A stretch of DNA of 48,286 nt from Bacilli bacterium (GCA_017450215.1 JAFSVH010000087.1:1-48286); one strand, 5' to 3'; positions 1 through 11,034 are shown, counted from the first letter of the stretch. The notes: generated from the letters alone by a model not told the origin. Numbers and translations are program-made.

Positions 1-195
1 CTTAATGATTATAATTCATATTTTCCTCAAAATACATTATATAATTGGAGTGTTGTAAGTTCATATAATAATTGGAGTTATAATATAAGTATATGGGGTA
101 CAATACAATTGAGTGGACAAGATATAATAGTGATTGAAGGTACATCTACACTTAATTCTAAATTAAAGATAAGATTGACGCTTTCGATTGAATAG
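1..195 (+). CDS. 3' end of an unknown protein (partial)
   Basis: The frame beginning at base 1 is open for 64 codons and ends at TAG 193-195, so this is the C-terminal part of a gene that starts upstream of the window. The fragment is rich in Asn, Ser, Tyr and Trp and alternates hydrophobic and polar residues (for example WGTIQLSGQDIIVIEGT), which suggests beta strands as in secreted or surface proteins; that is inference from composition only. A rho-independent terminator follows 13 bases later, which supports this being a true gene end. No family is recognised. Confidence 0.55.
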   Translation, partial: LNDYNSYFPQNTLYNWSVVSSYNNWSYNISIWGTIQLSGQDIIVIEGTSTLNSKLKIRLTLSIE

Positions 196-207
196 TTAAT
201 TAAACAA

Positions 208-235
208 ACTCTGCAATAAAACTTGCGGAGTTTTT
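208..235 (+). terminator. Rho-independent terminator
   Basis: A 9-bp stem (ACTCTGCAA at 208-216 with TTGCGGAGT at 223-231, one G-U pair) is followed directly by a T-run. It closes the transcript of the partial gene at the window start. Confidence 0.75.
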
Positions 236-249
236 AAAAGCAAAAATGC

Positions 250-278
250 TTAACAAATAACCTTAAATATGGTAAAAT
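250..278 (+). promoter_or_regulatory. Promoter for the ftsY-ylxM-ffh operon
   Basis: TTAACA (250-255), a 17-base spacer and TAAAAT (273-278), with TGG just before the -10 (extended -10). It leaves a leader of about 90 bases before ftsY, containing a small GGTG/CGCC hairpin around 299-314. Confidence 0.7.
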
Positions 279-376
279 CGTTATATGATATATTAAAAGG
301 TGGAAAAACGCCAAATGATGTGGTAGCTATTATTTATTTGAAAATAACTTTTGTTAGAGAGGAATTAATATAAATT

Positions 377-1372
377 ATGGGCTTATTTAGTTTTTTTAAA
401 AGTAAAGAAAAAACATTAGAAGAAAAAAATAAACAACGTAAATATTTAGTTGGTATGGAGAAAACAAGAAAGGGTGCTTTTGCTCGTCTTTCTTCTATCT
501 TTAATTCATATAGTGATATTAATGAAGAATTATTTGATGAATTAGAAGAAATCTTTGTAATGGCTGATATCGGTGTTGAAACAGTTGTTGACTTTGTTGA
601 CGAAATTAAAAATGATGTTAGAGTAAATGGTATTACAAATGTTCATGATTTAGAGCCAATTATTGTTGATAAGATGTTTGAAATATATCTGAAAGGTGAA
701 GTTGTTAACTCTAACTTAATAGTTAATAAAGATGGATTAAGTGTTTATTTATTTGTTGGTGTTAATGGTGTTGGTAAAACTACAACAATCGCAAAGATTG
801 CGAATAAATTAAAAAAAGAAAAGAAGAAAGTAATTCTTGCTGCTGCTGACACTTTTAGAGCTGGTGCTATTGAACAACTTAAAGTATGGGGAGATAGAGT
901 TGGTGTTAAAGTAGTCTGTGGAAAAGAGGGTGCTGATCCATCTAGTGTAATTTATGAAGCAATTAAGATAGCAAAAGAAGAACATTATGATTGTCTTCTT
1001 TGTGATACTGCAGGTAGACTTCAAACTAAAGTCAACTTGATGAAAGAATTAGAAAAGATGAAAAGAGTTATTGAACGTGAAGTACCTGATGCTCCTCAAG
1101 ATACTCTTTTAGTAATTGATGCAACAACAGGTCAAAATGGTTTATCACAAGCAAAAGCTTTTATAGAGGCAACTGATGTAACAGGTGTTGTTCTAACAAA
1201 GCTTGATGGAACTGCTAAGGGTGGAATTGTTCTTGCAATTAGAGATAAATATAGTATCCCAATTAAGTTTGTATGTCTTGGTGAAAAACTTGATGATATT
1301 GAATATTTCGATATTGAAAGTTATATCTATGGCTTGTTTGCTGATTTGTTAGGTAATAATGATGAAAAATAA
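377..1372 (+). CDS. ftsY: Signal recognition particle receptor FtsY
   Basis: FtsY is the membrane-associated GTPase that docks SRP-bound ribosomes at the Sec translocon. The 331-residue protein has a short charged N-terminus, a helical N domain (about 30-110) and an SRP-type G domain with P-loop GVNGVGKTT (128-136), DTAGR (210-214) and TKLDG (about 276-280). The acidic A domain of E. coli FtsY is missing, as is usual in Firmicutes. The start is supported by AGAGAGGA about 12 bases upstream. It is first in an operon with ylxM (14-base overlap) and ffh, so receptor and particle proteins are made together. In Bacillus, ftsY follows rnc-smc; here rnc lies 28 kb away. Confidence 0.97.
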   Translation: MGLFSFFKSKEKTLEEKNKQRKYLVGMEKTRKGAFARLSSIFNSYSDINEELFDELEEIFVMADIGVETVVDFVDEIKNDVRVNGITNVHDLEPIIVDKMFEIYLKGEVVNSNLIVNKDGLSVYLFVGVNGVGKTTTIAKIANKLKKEKKKVILAAADTFRAGAIEQLKVWGDRVGVKVVCGKEGADPSSVIYEAIKIAKEEHYDCLLCDTAGRLQTKVNLMKELEKMKRVIEREVPDAPQDTLLVIDATTGQNGLSQAKAFIEATDVTGVVLTKLDGTAKGGIVLAIRDKYSIPIKFVCLGEKLDDIEYFDIESYIYGLFADLLGNNDEK

Positions 1373-1784
1373 TATGCAAGGTAATGTAATAGATAAAAAG
1401 ACAAACAAATTAGAATATAAAAATTATATCAATTCTTTATTTGATTTATATTCTAGTTTATTAACTGAAAAGCAAATTGAATATTTTAAATATTATTATT
1501 TTTTAGATTATTCATTAAGAGAAATTGCTAGTATTTATAATGTAAGTAGTAATGCCATTTATGATCAAATCACTAAAATTGAGGAAGCATTAGAAAAATA
1601 TGAATCTTTACTTCATTTAAAAAAATTAAATGAAAAAAGATTAGATGTTCTTGAAGTGATGATAGATGATGTTGGAAAGTTAGAAGAGATTGTTAGAAGA
1701 ATTAATGATGAAGATTTAAATAGAGTATTTGAATCTATAAATAAAGATATTAAGAATATGAAAGAATTAGAAAAAATGGAGTGA
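1359..1784 (+). CDS. ylxM: YlxM/p13-like helix-turn-helix protein
   Basis: This small protein belongs to the UPF0122 (YlxM/p13) family, which is nearly always encoded beside ffh or ftsY and thought to act with SRP. The core (about 28-95) carries a sigma-like helix-turn-helix: LTEKQIEYFKYYYFLDYSL followed by REIASIYNVSSNAIYDQI. At 141 residues it is longer than the usual roughly 110; the extra part is a charged helical tail. The start overlaps the end of ftsY, and the second ATG (1362) is an equally possible start. It ends in TGA, showing that TGA is a stop codon here. The ffh start follows 4 bases after the stop, so coupling is likely. DNA binding itself is not shown by the sequence. Confidence 0.9.
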   Translation: MMKNNMQGNVIDKKTNKLEYKNYINSLFDLYSSLLTEKQIEYFKYYYFLDYSLREIASIYNVSSNAIYDQITKIEEALEKYESLLHLKKLNEKRLDVLEVMIDDVGKLEEIVRRINDEDLNRVFESINKDIKNMKELEKME

Positions 1785-1788
1785 ATAT

Positions 1789-3192
1789 ATGCCATTTGAA
1801 AGTTTATCTGAAAGATTACAAATGAGCTTACGTCGTATCACTGGTCGTGGTAAGTTAAACGAAAATGATATCGATGAAATGATGAAGGAAGTTAGGCTTT
1901 CTTTATTAGAAGCTGATGTAAATTATAAAGTTGTAAAAAGCTTTTGTGCTGATGTAAAAGAAAAAGCCATTGGTGTTGCAATTACTAAAACTGTTACACC
2001 AGGAGACCAAGTTGTTAAGATTGTACACGATGAATTAAAGAAGTTGATGGGTGAAGAAGCAGAACCTGTTCATTATAATACTTCTTCTGGTACTAGTGTG
2101 TTTATGCTAGTAGGTTTAAATGGTGCTGGTAAAACTACACATTGTGGGAAGCTGGCTCTTTATTTAAGGAAGAAGGATGCTAAACGTCCATTGTTAGTTG
2201 CTTGTGACGTTTATCGTCCAGCTGCAATTGATCAACTTAAAACAATTGGAAAACAAATCGGTATTGAAGTATTTAGTATGGATCCTAAGAACAAAGTAAC
2301 TACTATTGTTCAAGAAGGTATTAAATATGCTAAGAAAAATAATTATGATTTAGTAATTCTAGATACAGCTGGTAGACTACATGTTGATGAAGTCTTAATG
2401 AATGAACTTGATGAAGTAGTAAAAGTAGCTCATCCTGATGAGACTTTACTTACAATTGATGCTATGACTGGTCAAGATGCGATTAATGTTATAACAACAT
2501 TTAATCAACGTCTTGCATTAACTGGTTGTATTATGACAAAGCTTGATGGTGACACTAGAGGTGGTGCTGCTTTATCAGTAAGATATCTTACTAATGTACC
2601 AATTAAGTTTATTGGTGTTGGTGAAAAATTAGATCAATTAGAAGTATTCCATCCAGAAAGAATGGCTGGCAGAATTCTTGGAATGGGTGATGTTGTTAGC
2701 TTTGTTGAAAAAGCAGCTGAAAACATTGATGAAGATGAAGCACTTAAGATGATGGAAAAGATTCAAAAAGGTGTTTTCAATTATAATGATTTCTTAAAGC
2801 AAATTAAGATGATTAAGAGAATGGGATCATTGAAGATTTTATTAGGTATGATTCCTGGACTTGGTAGTAAGCTTAAGAATATCGATATAGATGATAAGCA
2901 ATTTTCATATATTGAAGCAATTGTTTTTTCTATGACACCAGAAGAAAGAAAGAAACCAGATTTACTTGCTAAGAATCCTAAACGTCGTGAAAGAGTAAGT
3001 AAAGGTAGTGGAAGAAGCTATCAAGAAGTTAATAACTTAGTTCAAAGATTTAATGATATGAAAAAACAAATGAGTGCTTTAGCAGGAGTAAGTCCTGAAG
3101 AAGCAGAAAGAAGAATGAAAACAGGACAAGGAATGCCTAGCCAAAAAGCTAAAAAAGGTAAAGGCAAAGGAAGAGGTCAATTTAGATTTTAG
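1789..3192 (+). CDS. ffh: Signal recognition particle protein Ffh
   Basis: Ffh binds 4.5S/6S RNA and signal peptides and targets nascent membrane proteins to FtsY. The 467-residue protein has the N domain (1-95), a G domain with P-loop GLNGAGKTT (109-117), DTAGR and TKLDGDTRGG, and a Met-rich M domain (about 300-435) with a basic tail. Length is normal for the family. In Bacillus rpsP follows ffh; here the next gene is a coiled-coil protein whose start lies 11 bases after the ffh stop behind a good ribosome-binding site. The SRP RNA gene was not found in the window. Confidence 0.98.
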   Translation: MPFESLSERLQMSLRRITGRGKLNENDIDEMMKEVRLSLLEADVNYKVVKSFCADVKEKAIGVAITKTVTPGDQVVKIVHDELKKLMGEEAEPVHYNTSSGTSVFMLVGLNGAGKTTHCGKLALYLRKKDAKRPLLVACDVYRPAAIDQLKTIGKQIGIEVFSMDPKNKVTTIVQEGIKYAKKNNYDLVILDTAGRLHVDEVLMNELDEVVKVAHPDETLLTIDAMTGQDAINVITTFNQRLALTGCIMTKLDGDTRGGAALSVRYLTNVPIKFIGVGEKLDQLEVFHPERMAGRILGMGDVVSFVEKAAENIDEDEALKMMEKIQKGVFNYNDFLKQIKMIKRMGSLKILLGMIPGLGSKLKNIDIDDKQFSYIEAIVFSMTPEERKKPDLLAKNPKRRERVSKGSGRSYQEVNNLVQRFNDMKKQMSALAGVSPEEAERRMKTGQGMPSQKAKKGKGKGRGQFRF

Positions 3193-3203
3193 GAGTTTTA
3201 ATT

Positions 3204-5015
3204 ATGAACGCTAAAAATGTTAATAACAAAGTTGATAACAAAGCTAATAGCAATATTATAAACATTTCTGATCTTATTAATGAAATCAAAAAATATAAAA
3301 AGAATGCCTTTTTAAGTGAAGGTAAATTAAAAGATATTGATAAAGATTTTTTGAAGAAAATAAAATTAAAAAGAAATGAAGTAATGCAACTTAAGAAAAA
3401 AATAGAAGCTAATGATATGGAATTAGATAAAGCATTTGAAGCTTTTGAAAATATCTATTATGCTAATCTTGATGCTCAAATACTTGCAGATACTAAAGAT
3501 AAAGTTTTAGCTCCTAAGACATTGTTACATAGAAAAAGTGTTCGTGATTATGATTTGAAAATTGATAAATTAATTAAAGAATATAATGAAGTTGTGAAAG
3601 AAAATTCGGAAGAATTACAAAATAAGAAGAAGAATTACACACAACTAATTATGGATTTAGATAGAAAAAGAAAAAGTGAAAGTGCAAAAGAAAGAAAATC
3701 AAGACAAGCTGAATTAAGTAGACTTAATAAAGCATTAAGTGAAACTAATGATCGTGATAAGATTAATGAACTTAATGAAAGAATTAATGTAATTAAGAAA
3801 GAAACTCTTGATGGAATTAGAGAAGTAGAAGAGAAGTATATTAATCAACGAAAAGATATTGATATCAATAATATTGAATTTCTTAGGGAAGATGAACTAA
3901 ACCAAGTTAAAATGAATTATGATTTTGAAATTAATAAATCACTAATTATTATTCAAAAAAGAAAAGATATTTTAAATTTTGATTTAGAAAACAAGAAATA
4001 TATGCTTGAAGTAAGAGAAACAGATGCAATATTTAAAAAAGATTTGGTTCTCAAAAAGAATGGAGCTTTAGTTGCTCATGATGACAATAATAAAGAATTG
4101 TATCGTAAATTAATTGATTCTATTGATGAATTAAATAATCTGCAAATAGAATATAATTCACGTTTGCTTGATTGTGTTAAGAAAGATTATAAAGAGAGAC
4201 TTGATTATGAAAATGATAATATCAGGTTTTTAGCAGTTGATGTTAATTTATCACTTGATAAATTAAAGAAGGATAGTCCTTTTGCTCTTTCTTTATCTCG
4301 CTTTAATAAATTGTATTTAGAACATTTAAAGTCTTGTGTTCAAAATGAATATGATAATATTTTAAATAATGTTAGATTGGCTTATTCATCATTTATGAAA
4401 GCAGATTATCAATATAAAGATATGAATGAAAAAATCACAAAATTGTTTGATGATTTTTATCATAATACAATAAAGAATGTTTCTTCTTTATATGAAATAA
4501 ATCAAAAACTTGAAGCTGGAATTATTAAGAATTTTAAAACTGCTAATGATGAAATAAATACAATTATTCAAGATAGACAAGATATTTATGAAGAATTAAA
4601 TAATAAAATTAATAATTGTATCTATCATTATGCTTTAGGTGATGATGAAGAAATCATAAAATATAAAGATGAAGACAAAATTAGAAAGCTTATTGATAAA
4701 AATAAGAGACATTATTTAATTGGTGAATATAAATCAATCGATGAAGAGATGGATGCTATTGAAAGTATTTATAGAGAACAGATTGATAATGTTAATAAAG
4801 AGAAAGCTGAACTTGATGCATATATTCAAGATGAAGAAAAGAAGATTCTTGATGATGAAGCAAGAGAAAAAGAATTGATTGAAAAGAATTATAATGATAA
4901 AAAGATTTCTATCAATGAAGAATATGATAAACAAAAAGAAGAAGTAATGAATAATTACAAGATTCAAATTAAGAAGAACGAAGAAGACTATAAAACTGAA
5001 AATAAATTATTATAA
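3204..5015 (+). CDS. Large coiled-coil protein of unknown function
   Basis: A 603-residue protein made almost entirely of charged helix (Lys, Glu, Asp, Asn, Ile and Leu in heptad-like spacing) with no signal peptide, membrane segment or catalytic motif that I can recognise. Strong coiled-coil stretches are at about 30-75, 110-215, 225-275 and 515-603. AGGAG just upstream supports the start. It sits between ffh and ruvA in the same direction, so it is probably co-transcribed with SRP genes. It could be a cytoplasmic structural or SMC-like scaffold, but no ATPase head is present, so this is not SMC. No known family could be assigned. Confidence 0.85.
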   Translation: MNAKNVNNKVDNKANSNIINISDLINEIKKYKKNAFLSEGKLKDIDKDFLKKIKLKRNEVMQLKKKIEANDMELDKAFEAFENIYYANLDAQILADTKDKVLAPKTLLHRKSVRDYDLKIDKLIKEYNEVVKENSEELQNKKKNYTQLIMDLDRKRKSESAKERKSRQAELSRLNKALSETNDRDKINELNERINVIKKETLDGIREVEEKYINQRKDIDINNIEFLREDELNQVKMNYDFEINKSLIIIQKRKDILNFDLENKKYMLEVRETDAIFKKDLVLKKNGALVAHDDNNKELYRKLIDSIDELNNLQIEYNSRLLDCVKKDYKERLDYENDNIRFLAVDVNLSLDKLKKDSPFALSLSRFNKLYLEHLKSCVQNEYDNILNNVRLAYSSFMKADYQYKDMNEKITKLFDDFYHNTIKNVSSLYEINQKLEAGIIKNFKTANDEINTIIQDRQDIYEELNNKINNCIYHYALGDDEEIIKYKDEDKIRKLIDKNKRHYLIGEYKSIDEEMDAIESIYREQIDNVNKEKAELDAYIQDEEKKILDDEAREKELIEKNYNDKKISINEEYDKQKEEVMNNYKIQIKKNEEDYKTENKLL

Positions 5016-5057
5016 TTTTTCTCAAATTATTTTAATATATTAAAAAGGAGCGATAAT

Positions 5058-5624
5058 ATGTTTGAATATATAAAAGGAAGAATCGAATCAATAAATGCAA
5101 AATATGTTGTTATTGATAATAATGATATAGGTTATATTGTACATGTTCCTAATCCATATAGTTTTAAAAAATATTTAGATGAAGGATTAGTTTTGAAAGT
5201 ATATATTTATGATTATATTCGTGAAGATATTCATGACTTATATGGCTTTGAAGCAAAAGAAGAAAAAGATTTGTTTATTCAATTATTATCAGTTAAAGGT
5301 ATTGGACCAAAGAGTGCTCTTGCCATTATTGCAAAAGGAGAAATTCAAGCACTTCAAGCAGCAATTAGTAGTGGTGATGTGAAATATTTTCAAAGGATTC
5401 CTGGAATTGGTGCAAAATCTAGTGGGCAAATTATTTTGGACCTTAAAGGGAAACTAGTTAGTCCAGTAGCTGAAAAAGAAGATCCTAAAATTAAGACAGT
5501 TAAGGATGCTTTGAAATCACTTGGATATAGTAGTAATGAACTTAAGAAATTAGATACTTTGTTAAATAATAATTTAGATTTATCTATAAGTGAATTAATT
5601 AAATTGTCATTAAAGAAATTATAA
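5058..5624 (+). CDS. ruvA: Holliday junction DNA helicase subunit RuvA
   Basis: RuvA binds four-way DNA junctions and loads the RuvB motor for branch migration in recombinational repair. The 188-residue protein has the N-terminal OB domain (1-63, beginning MFEYIKGRIESI), two helix-hairpin-helix motifs (VKGIGPKSA near 75 and IPGIGAKSS near 113) and the flexible C-terminal domain III that contacts RuvB. AAGGAG lies 7 bases before the ATG. ruvB starts 15 bases after the stop; the pair is the standard operon. No ruvC is nearby, as usual in Firmicutes, where RecU does resolution. Confidence 0.97.
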   Translation: MFEYIKGRIESINAKYVVIDNNDIGYIVHVPNPYSFKKYLDEGLVLKVYIYDYIREDIHDLYGFEAKEEKDLFIQLLSVKGIGPKSALAIIAKGEIQALQAAISSGDVKYFQRIPGIGAKSSGQIILDLKGKLVSPVAEKEDPKIKTVKDALKSLGYSSNELKKLDTLLNNNLDLSISELIKLSLKKL

Positions 5625-5639
5625 TAATAGGAGATATAC

Positions 5640-6626
5640 ATGGATTATAATTTTAATACAAATGATATTAGTGATATAACATTAAGACCGAAAAAGCTTA
5701 ATGAATATGTTGGACAAACAAAATTGAAAGAGATGTTAAATGTGTTTATCCAAACAGCAAAAATGAGACAAGAGAGTTTAGATCATGTTTTATTATATGG
5801 TCCTCCAGGACTTGGTAAGACTACACTTGCAAGTATCATTGCTAATGAAATGGAAACTCATTTCAAAGCAGTGACTGCTCCAAGTATTACTAGGACAGGA
5901 GATTTAGCTGCTATCTTGTCTGGACTTGATGCTGGTGATGTTTTGTTTATTGATGAAATACATCGACTACCAAAGATTGTGGAAGAAGTATTATATAGTG
6001 CGATGGAAGATTATTATCTTGATATAGTTGTTGGTAAAGATTCTACAGCACAAACAATTAGAATTGATTTACCTCCATTTACTTTGATTGGTGCAACAAC
6101 TAGATATGGTGATATATCATCACCATTAAGAGATAGATTTGGTATTGTTAATCAAATCAATTATTATACAACTGATGAACTTAATATGATTGTGAAAAGA
6201 ACATCGAAGGTATTTGATTTTGATATTGATGATGATGCTAGTTTAGAGATAGCAAAGAGGAGTAGAGGTACACCTAGAATTGCTAATAGATTATTTAGAA
6301 GAATTAGAGATTTTGCACAATTCGAAAAAGATGATAATGTAATTGATTTATCAATTACAAGAAAAGCTTTGAATAAGCTTGATATTGATGAGAATGGACT
6401 TAATATTACTGACCATAGATTACTTAGAACAATTATTGAAAAGTTCAATGGTGGTCCAGTTGGCTTATCTCCAGTTGCATCATCAATTGGTGAAGAATTA
6501 GTTACAATTGAAGATGTTTATGAGCCATATTTATTACAGGAAGGTTTTATTGTAAGAACACCACGTGGTCGTGTGGCAACAGAAAAAGCTTATAGGTGTT
6601 TAGGAATTGAACAAAAGAAAAAATAA
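5640..6626 (+). CDS. ruvB: Holliday junction ATP-dependent helicase RuvB
   Basis: RuvB is the hexameric AAA+ motor that drives branch migration with RuvA. The 328-residue protein shows Walker A GPPGLGKT (54-61), Walker [10 protein letters not shown], sensor 1 GATTR, the arginine-finger region SPLRDRFG and the C-terminal winged helix ending in TPRGRVAT. Length is typical. It follows ruvA closely behind AGGAG. A perfect 14-base palindrome lies between it and queA. Confidence 0.98.
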   Translation: MDYNFNTNDISDITLRPKKLNEYVGQTKLKEMLNVFIQTAKMRQESLDHVLLYGPPGLGKTTLASIIANEMETHFKAVTAPSITRTGDLAAILSGLDAGDVLFIDEIHRLPKIVEEVLYSAMEDYYLDIVVGKDSTAQTIRIDLPPFTLIGATTRYGDISSPLRDRFGIVNQINYYTTDELNMIVKRTSKVFDFDIDDDASLEIAKRSRGTPRIANRLFRRIRDFAQFEKDDNVIDLSITRKALNKLDIDENGLNITDHRLLRTIIEKFNGGPVGLSPVASSIGEELVTIEDVYEPYLLQEGFIVRTPRGRVATEKAYRCLGIEQKKK

Positions 6627-6629
6627 AAA

Positions 6630-6643
6630 GTGCTAATTAGCAC
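6630..6643. repeat. Perfect palindrome between ruvB and queA
   Basis: GTGCTAATTAGCAC is a perfect 14-base dyad placed just after the ruvB stop and 16 bases before the queA start. It could be an operator or a short RNA hairpin. It has no loop and no following T-run, so it is not a terminator. The arms resemble CIRCE half-sites but in the opposite order. Confidence 0.5.
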
Positions 6644-6658
6644 AGAATAGGACATATT

Positions 6659-7681
6659 ATGGACGTAAAAGATTTTGATTATTATTTACCTGAAGAATTG
6701 ATTGCACAAACTCCACTTGAAAAGAGAAGTGATTCAAGACTTGAAGTAGTTGATAGAATTAGTGGAAAAATAGAACACAAGCATTTTTATGATATTGTAA
6801 ATTATTTAGATGAGAATGATTGTTTAGTATTAAATAATACTAAAGTAATGCCATCAAGAATTTATGGTGAAAAAGTTGATACAAAAGCAAAGATTGAATT
6901 CTTGTTACTTAAAGAAATTGATAAAGATGTTTATGAAGCTTTATCAAGACCTTTTAGAAGAATTAAAGTTGGTTCTATTATTTATTTCAGTGATAGTTTA
7001 AAAGGTGAGATAATTGAAAAATTAGATGAAGGAATATGTCACATTAAATTTAGTTATAAAGGAATATTTATTGAAGAATTAGAAAAACTTGGAGAAACTC
7101 CACTTCCACCTTATATTCATGAGAAATTAAAAGATTCAAGTAGATATCAAACTGTTTATGCAAAAGAACTTGGTTCTGCTGCTGCACCAACAGCAGGGTT
7201 ACATTTCACTAAAGAATTATTAAAAGAATTAGAAGATAAAGGTGTTAAAATCTATTATGTTACACTTCATGTTGGTCTTGGTACTTTTAGACCAATGAGT
7301 GTCGATAAAGTGGAAGATCATGTGATGCATTCAGAATGGTATCATATGAGTAGTGAAGTAGCAAGTGCACTTAATCAAGCTAAAAAAGATGGAAAGAGAA
7401 TAGTTAGTGTCGGTACTACTAGTACTAGAACATTAGAATCTATTTATTCCAAATATGGATGTTTTAAAAATGTTAGTGAAGAAACTAATATCTTTATTTA
7501 TCCAGGATATAAATTTAAAGCAATAGATGCTTTAATTACTAATTTCCATTTACCAAAATCAACACTTGTGATGTTAGTTAGTGCTTTTGCTAGTAGAGAA
7601 ATAATTATGAATGCATATAAAGAAGCAATAGAAAGAAAATATCGTTTCTTTTCATTTGGCGATGCAATGTTTTTAAAATAA
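6659..7681 (+). CDS. queA: S-adenosylmethionine:tRNA ribosyltransferase-isomerase QueA
   Basis: QueA transfers the ribosyl part of SAM to preQ1 at tRNA position 34, giving epoxyqueuosine. The 340-residue protein matches the family from start ([15 protein letters not shown], the usual first motif) to end, with NNTKVMPSR, the TPLPPYI motif, [12 protein letters not shown] and NFHLPKSTL. Length is normal. The start is inferred from homology because the ribosome-binding site is weak. tgt follows 16 bases later, giving the usual queA-tgt pair. preQ1 synthesis genes are not in the window, so preQ1 or queuine may be made elsewhere or taken up. Confidence 0.97.
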   Translation: MDVKDFDYYLPEELIAQTPLEKRSDSRLEVVDRISGKIEHKHFYDIVNYLDENDCLVLNNTKVMPSRIYGEKVDTKAKIEFLLLKEIDKDVYEALSRPFRRIKVGSIIYFSDSLKGEIIEKLDEGICHIKFSYKGIFIEELEKLGETPLPPYIHEKLKDSSRYQTVYAKELGSAAAPTAGLHFTKELLKELEDKGVKIYYVTLHVGLGTFRPMSVDKVEDHVMHSEWYHMSSEVASALNQAKKDGKRIVSVGTTSTRTLESIYSKYGCFKNVSEETNIFIYPGYKFKAIDALITNFHLPKSTLVMLVSAFASREIIMNAYKEAIERKYRFFSFGDAMFLK

Positions 7682-7688
7682 GATATAG

Positions 7689-8830
<1,142 letters not shown>

Positions 8831-8831
<1 letters not shown>

Positions 8832-9682
8832 TGAAAAGATTATTTAAGATATTTTTACCAGTTCTTGCTTTATTATTGGTCTTCCTTTTAACAAGCTGTA
8901 ATAGTGTTGTTCCTAATTTAAATAGTATTACATTAAAGCTTGATGAGAAATTTGATGATTATATGTTTGAAAAAGCACCTGATTTTGAATTTAAATTCAA
9001 TGGGAATTTAAATACTGTTGATAGTGTTAATAAAACATATTATACTGTGTTTTCATATAATGAAGATGATATTTTAAGTGAAGCTTTAACAATGTTATTT
9101 GATCAATATAAAGATTCTATAAAATATGAAATTGTAAATACTGATGAAGTTAAGATGAGAAAATATTCACATCTTGATAGTGAAGGTAATTTATACAATG
9201 TTGAGATGGTGTGTGATGATGGAAAAGTATATGATGAAGTTGCATATATTTCACTACCTAATGGACTGAAATTAACTGTTGATTATTGTAGATTTATAAG
9301 TAATGGTGTTACATATTATACTTGGAGATATTCAAGATCTATTGCTATGTATTTGTATTATCCTTTAATGGTAGTAGATGATAATGGCATAAGAAAAATA
9401 GTATTACTTACTTTACCTAATATGGTTAGTTATACTATCAATCCTGATCAAAAATTAGCTAGTCTTCTTACTAAAGATACTTATTTAGATTCATCATTCT
9501 ATACATTTGAATATTTTGATGATGGTAATGATAAGGTAGAATATGTATTAGATTATTATAAAGATTATAATTTAAGTAAGATAAGTGATAATGTTTATAA
9601 TTTTGTTTATTTAAATAGTGAATTTAAGCTTATGCTTAATGAAAATAGTTTTGTTATTGAATGGATTAAATATCTAAAATAA
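8831..9682 (+). CDS. Lipoprotein of unknown function
   Basis: The 283-residue protein begins with a classic lipoprotein signal: MKRLFKIF, a hydrophobic stretch and lipobox LTSC with Cys23. The mature part is rich in Asp, Tyr and Val and looks like a soluble beta-rich domain; no family is recognised. Its start overlaps the tgt stop by one base, which suggests translational coupling at the end of the SRP-ruv-que operon. It is likely anchored on the outer face of the membrane. No strong terminator follows: only a weak AAATAC/GTATTT hairpin with a T-run at 9725-9745. Confidence 0.85.
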
Positions 9683-9724
9683 AATTAAAATAAATTTAAA
9701 TATTAATTCCAAAATAATAGCTTT

Positions 9725-9745
9725 AAATACAAATGGTATTTTTTT
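9725..9745 (+). terminator. Weak possible terminator
   Basis: A 6-bp AT-rich stem (AAATAC 9725-9730 and GTATTT 9736-9741) runs into seven or more T residues. The stem is weak, so read-through into ftsZ is possible. Confidence 0.35.
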
Positions 9746-9766
9746 GTTTATTTTTAACAAGTATTG

Positions 9767-9775
9767 TGTTATAAT
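9767..9775 (+). promoter_or_regulatory. Extended -10 promoter for ftsZ
   Basis: TGTTATAAT (TATAAT at 9770-9775) is a good extended -10 element. The best -35 at 17-base spacing is the poor TTTATT at 9747-9752. It gives a leader of nearly 90 bases before ftsZ. Confidence 0.5.
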
Positions 9776-9870
9776 CGAAAAAGATAAGATTTTATAAAAA
9801 ATGAATAAAAATATATATATTTAAAATATTAAAAATTTAATTAGTAATGTACCCTATGGAGGTAAATAAT

Positions 9871-10995
9871 ATGATGTATAATAGTCAAGATTCTTTTAAC
9901 GAAAAACCTGTACTTAAGGTAGTGGGTGTTGGTGGAGGTGGCGGTAACGCTGTTAACAGAATGATTGAAAATCAAGTGCAAGGTGTTGAATTTATCGTTA
10001 TTAACACAGATGCACAAGTTTTGAAGAAATCAAAAGCTAACACTCGTCTTCAAATAGGTAAACAATTGACAAGAGGACTAGGAGCAGGAGCTGATCCTGA
10101 AATTGGTAGACAAGCTGCCATTGAAAGTGAAGATGAAATCAGAAGCATTTTGGCTGGCTCTGACATGGTATTCATTACTGCTGGTATGGGTGGTGGTACT
10201 GGTACTGGTGCTTGTCCTGTTGTTGCAAAGATTGCAAAAGAATTAGGTTGCTTAACAGTTGGTATTGTTACTAAACCTTTCACATTTGAAGGAAGAAAGC
10301 GTCAACAACAAGCAACAAAAGGTCTTGCTGAACTTAAACCTTTTGTTGATACTATGATTGTTGTTCCTAATGATAAATTAATTACAATTACTGATCGTAA
10401 TTTAACAATGATTGAAGCATTCAAGGAAGTTGATAATGTATTAAGAAGAGGTGTTCAAGGCATTGCTGAAATAATTGCTATTCCTGGATTAATTAATGTT
10501 GACTTTGCTGATGTTAAAACAGTAATGAGAAACAAAGGAACTGCACTTATGGGTATTGGTATTGCTAGTGGTCCTAATAGAGCAATTGAAGCAGCAAGAA
10601 AATCAATTAAGAGTCCATTACTTGAAATTGATATCAATGGTGCTACAGATGCTATTGTATTTATCACAAGTGATATCGATGTTACAATGCAAGAAATTTA
10701 TGATGTTACTAATGAAATCAGAAATGCTTCAACTAGTGAAATTGATTTAATTATTGGTACAGGCTTTAATCCTGATTTACAAGGAGATTTAATTGTTACT
10801 GTTATTGCAACAGGATTTGATTCAAATAATGAACAAGAGCAATTAATGAAGAATAGCTTTGATGAACCAGAACCAAGTGTTATCAATGATTCTATGAAGG
10901 AAAATGGAAATGAATCTATTGATACTGAACAAGTAAGGCGTAAAAGAGAAAATGGTGAATCTATTCCTGAATGGTTAAAGAATAGATTTAAATAA
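9871..10995 (+). CDS. ftsZ: Cell division GTPase FtsZ
   Basis: FtsZ polymerises at mid-cell and organises division. From the ATG at 9871 the protein is 374 residues. It shows the nucleotide-binding [11 protein letters not shown], the tubulin signature GGGTGTG, T7 loop NVDFADVK and a conserved C-terminal peptide [10 protein letters not shown], which normally binds FtsA, SepF or similar anchors. An upstream in-frame ATG (9847) exists, but GGAGG at 9858-9862 is correctly spaced (8 bases) for 9871, so I chose that start (9874 is also possible). No ftsA, sepF or murein gene is next to it; ftsZ stands alone between a weak terminator and a strong hairpin. Confidence 0.98.
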   Translation: MMYNSQDSFNEKPVLKVVGVGGGGGNAVNRMIENQVQGVEFIVINTDAQVLKKSKANTRLQIGKQLTRGLGAGADPEIGRQAAIESEDEIRSILAGSDMVFITAGMGGGTGTGACPVVAKIAKELGCLTVGIVTKPFTFEGRKRQQQATKGLAELKPFVDTMIVVPNDKLITITDRNLTMIEAFKEVDNVLRRGVQGIAEIIAIPGLINVDFADVKTVMRNKGTALMGIGIASGPNRAIEAARKSIKSPLLEIDINGATDAIVFITSDIDVTMQEIYDVTNEIRNASTSEIDLIIGTGFNPDLQGDLIVTVIATGFDSNNEQEQLMKNSFDEPEPSVINDSMKENGNESIDTEQVRRKRENGESIPEWLKNRFK

Positions 10996-10998
10996 AAT

Positions 10999-11034
10999 AT
11001 AAGCGATAGCAATGTTGTCATAGCTATCGCTTAT
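10999..11034 (+). terminator. Strong hairpin after ftsZ
   Basis: Perfect 12-bp stem (ATAAGCGATAGC at 10999-11010 with GCTATCGCTTAT at 11023-11034) with a 12-base loop. It has no long T-run after it, so termination may be partial, or it may protect the 3' end. Confidence 0.6.

Noticed and set aside
809-1024. Minus-strand open frame inside ftsY
   Set aside because: It lies wholly within the FtsY coding frame, is Phe/Ser-rich as expected from the complement of Lys/Glu codons, and has no ribosome-binding site. Similar minus-strand frames inside ffh, ruvA, ftsZ, the SPFH gene and gmk were rejected for the same reason.
6630-6643. CIRCE (HrcA operator) reading of the ruvB-queA palindrome
   Set aside because: CIRCE has TTAGCACTC first and GAGTGCTAA second with nine bases between; here the half-sites are in the opposite order with no spacer.
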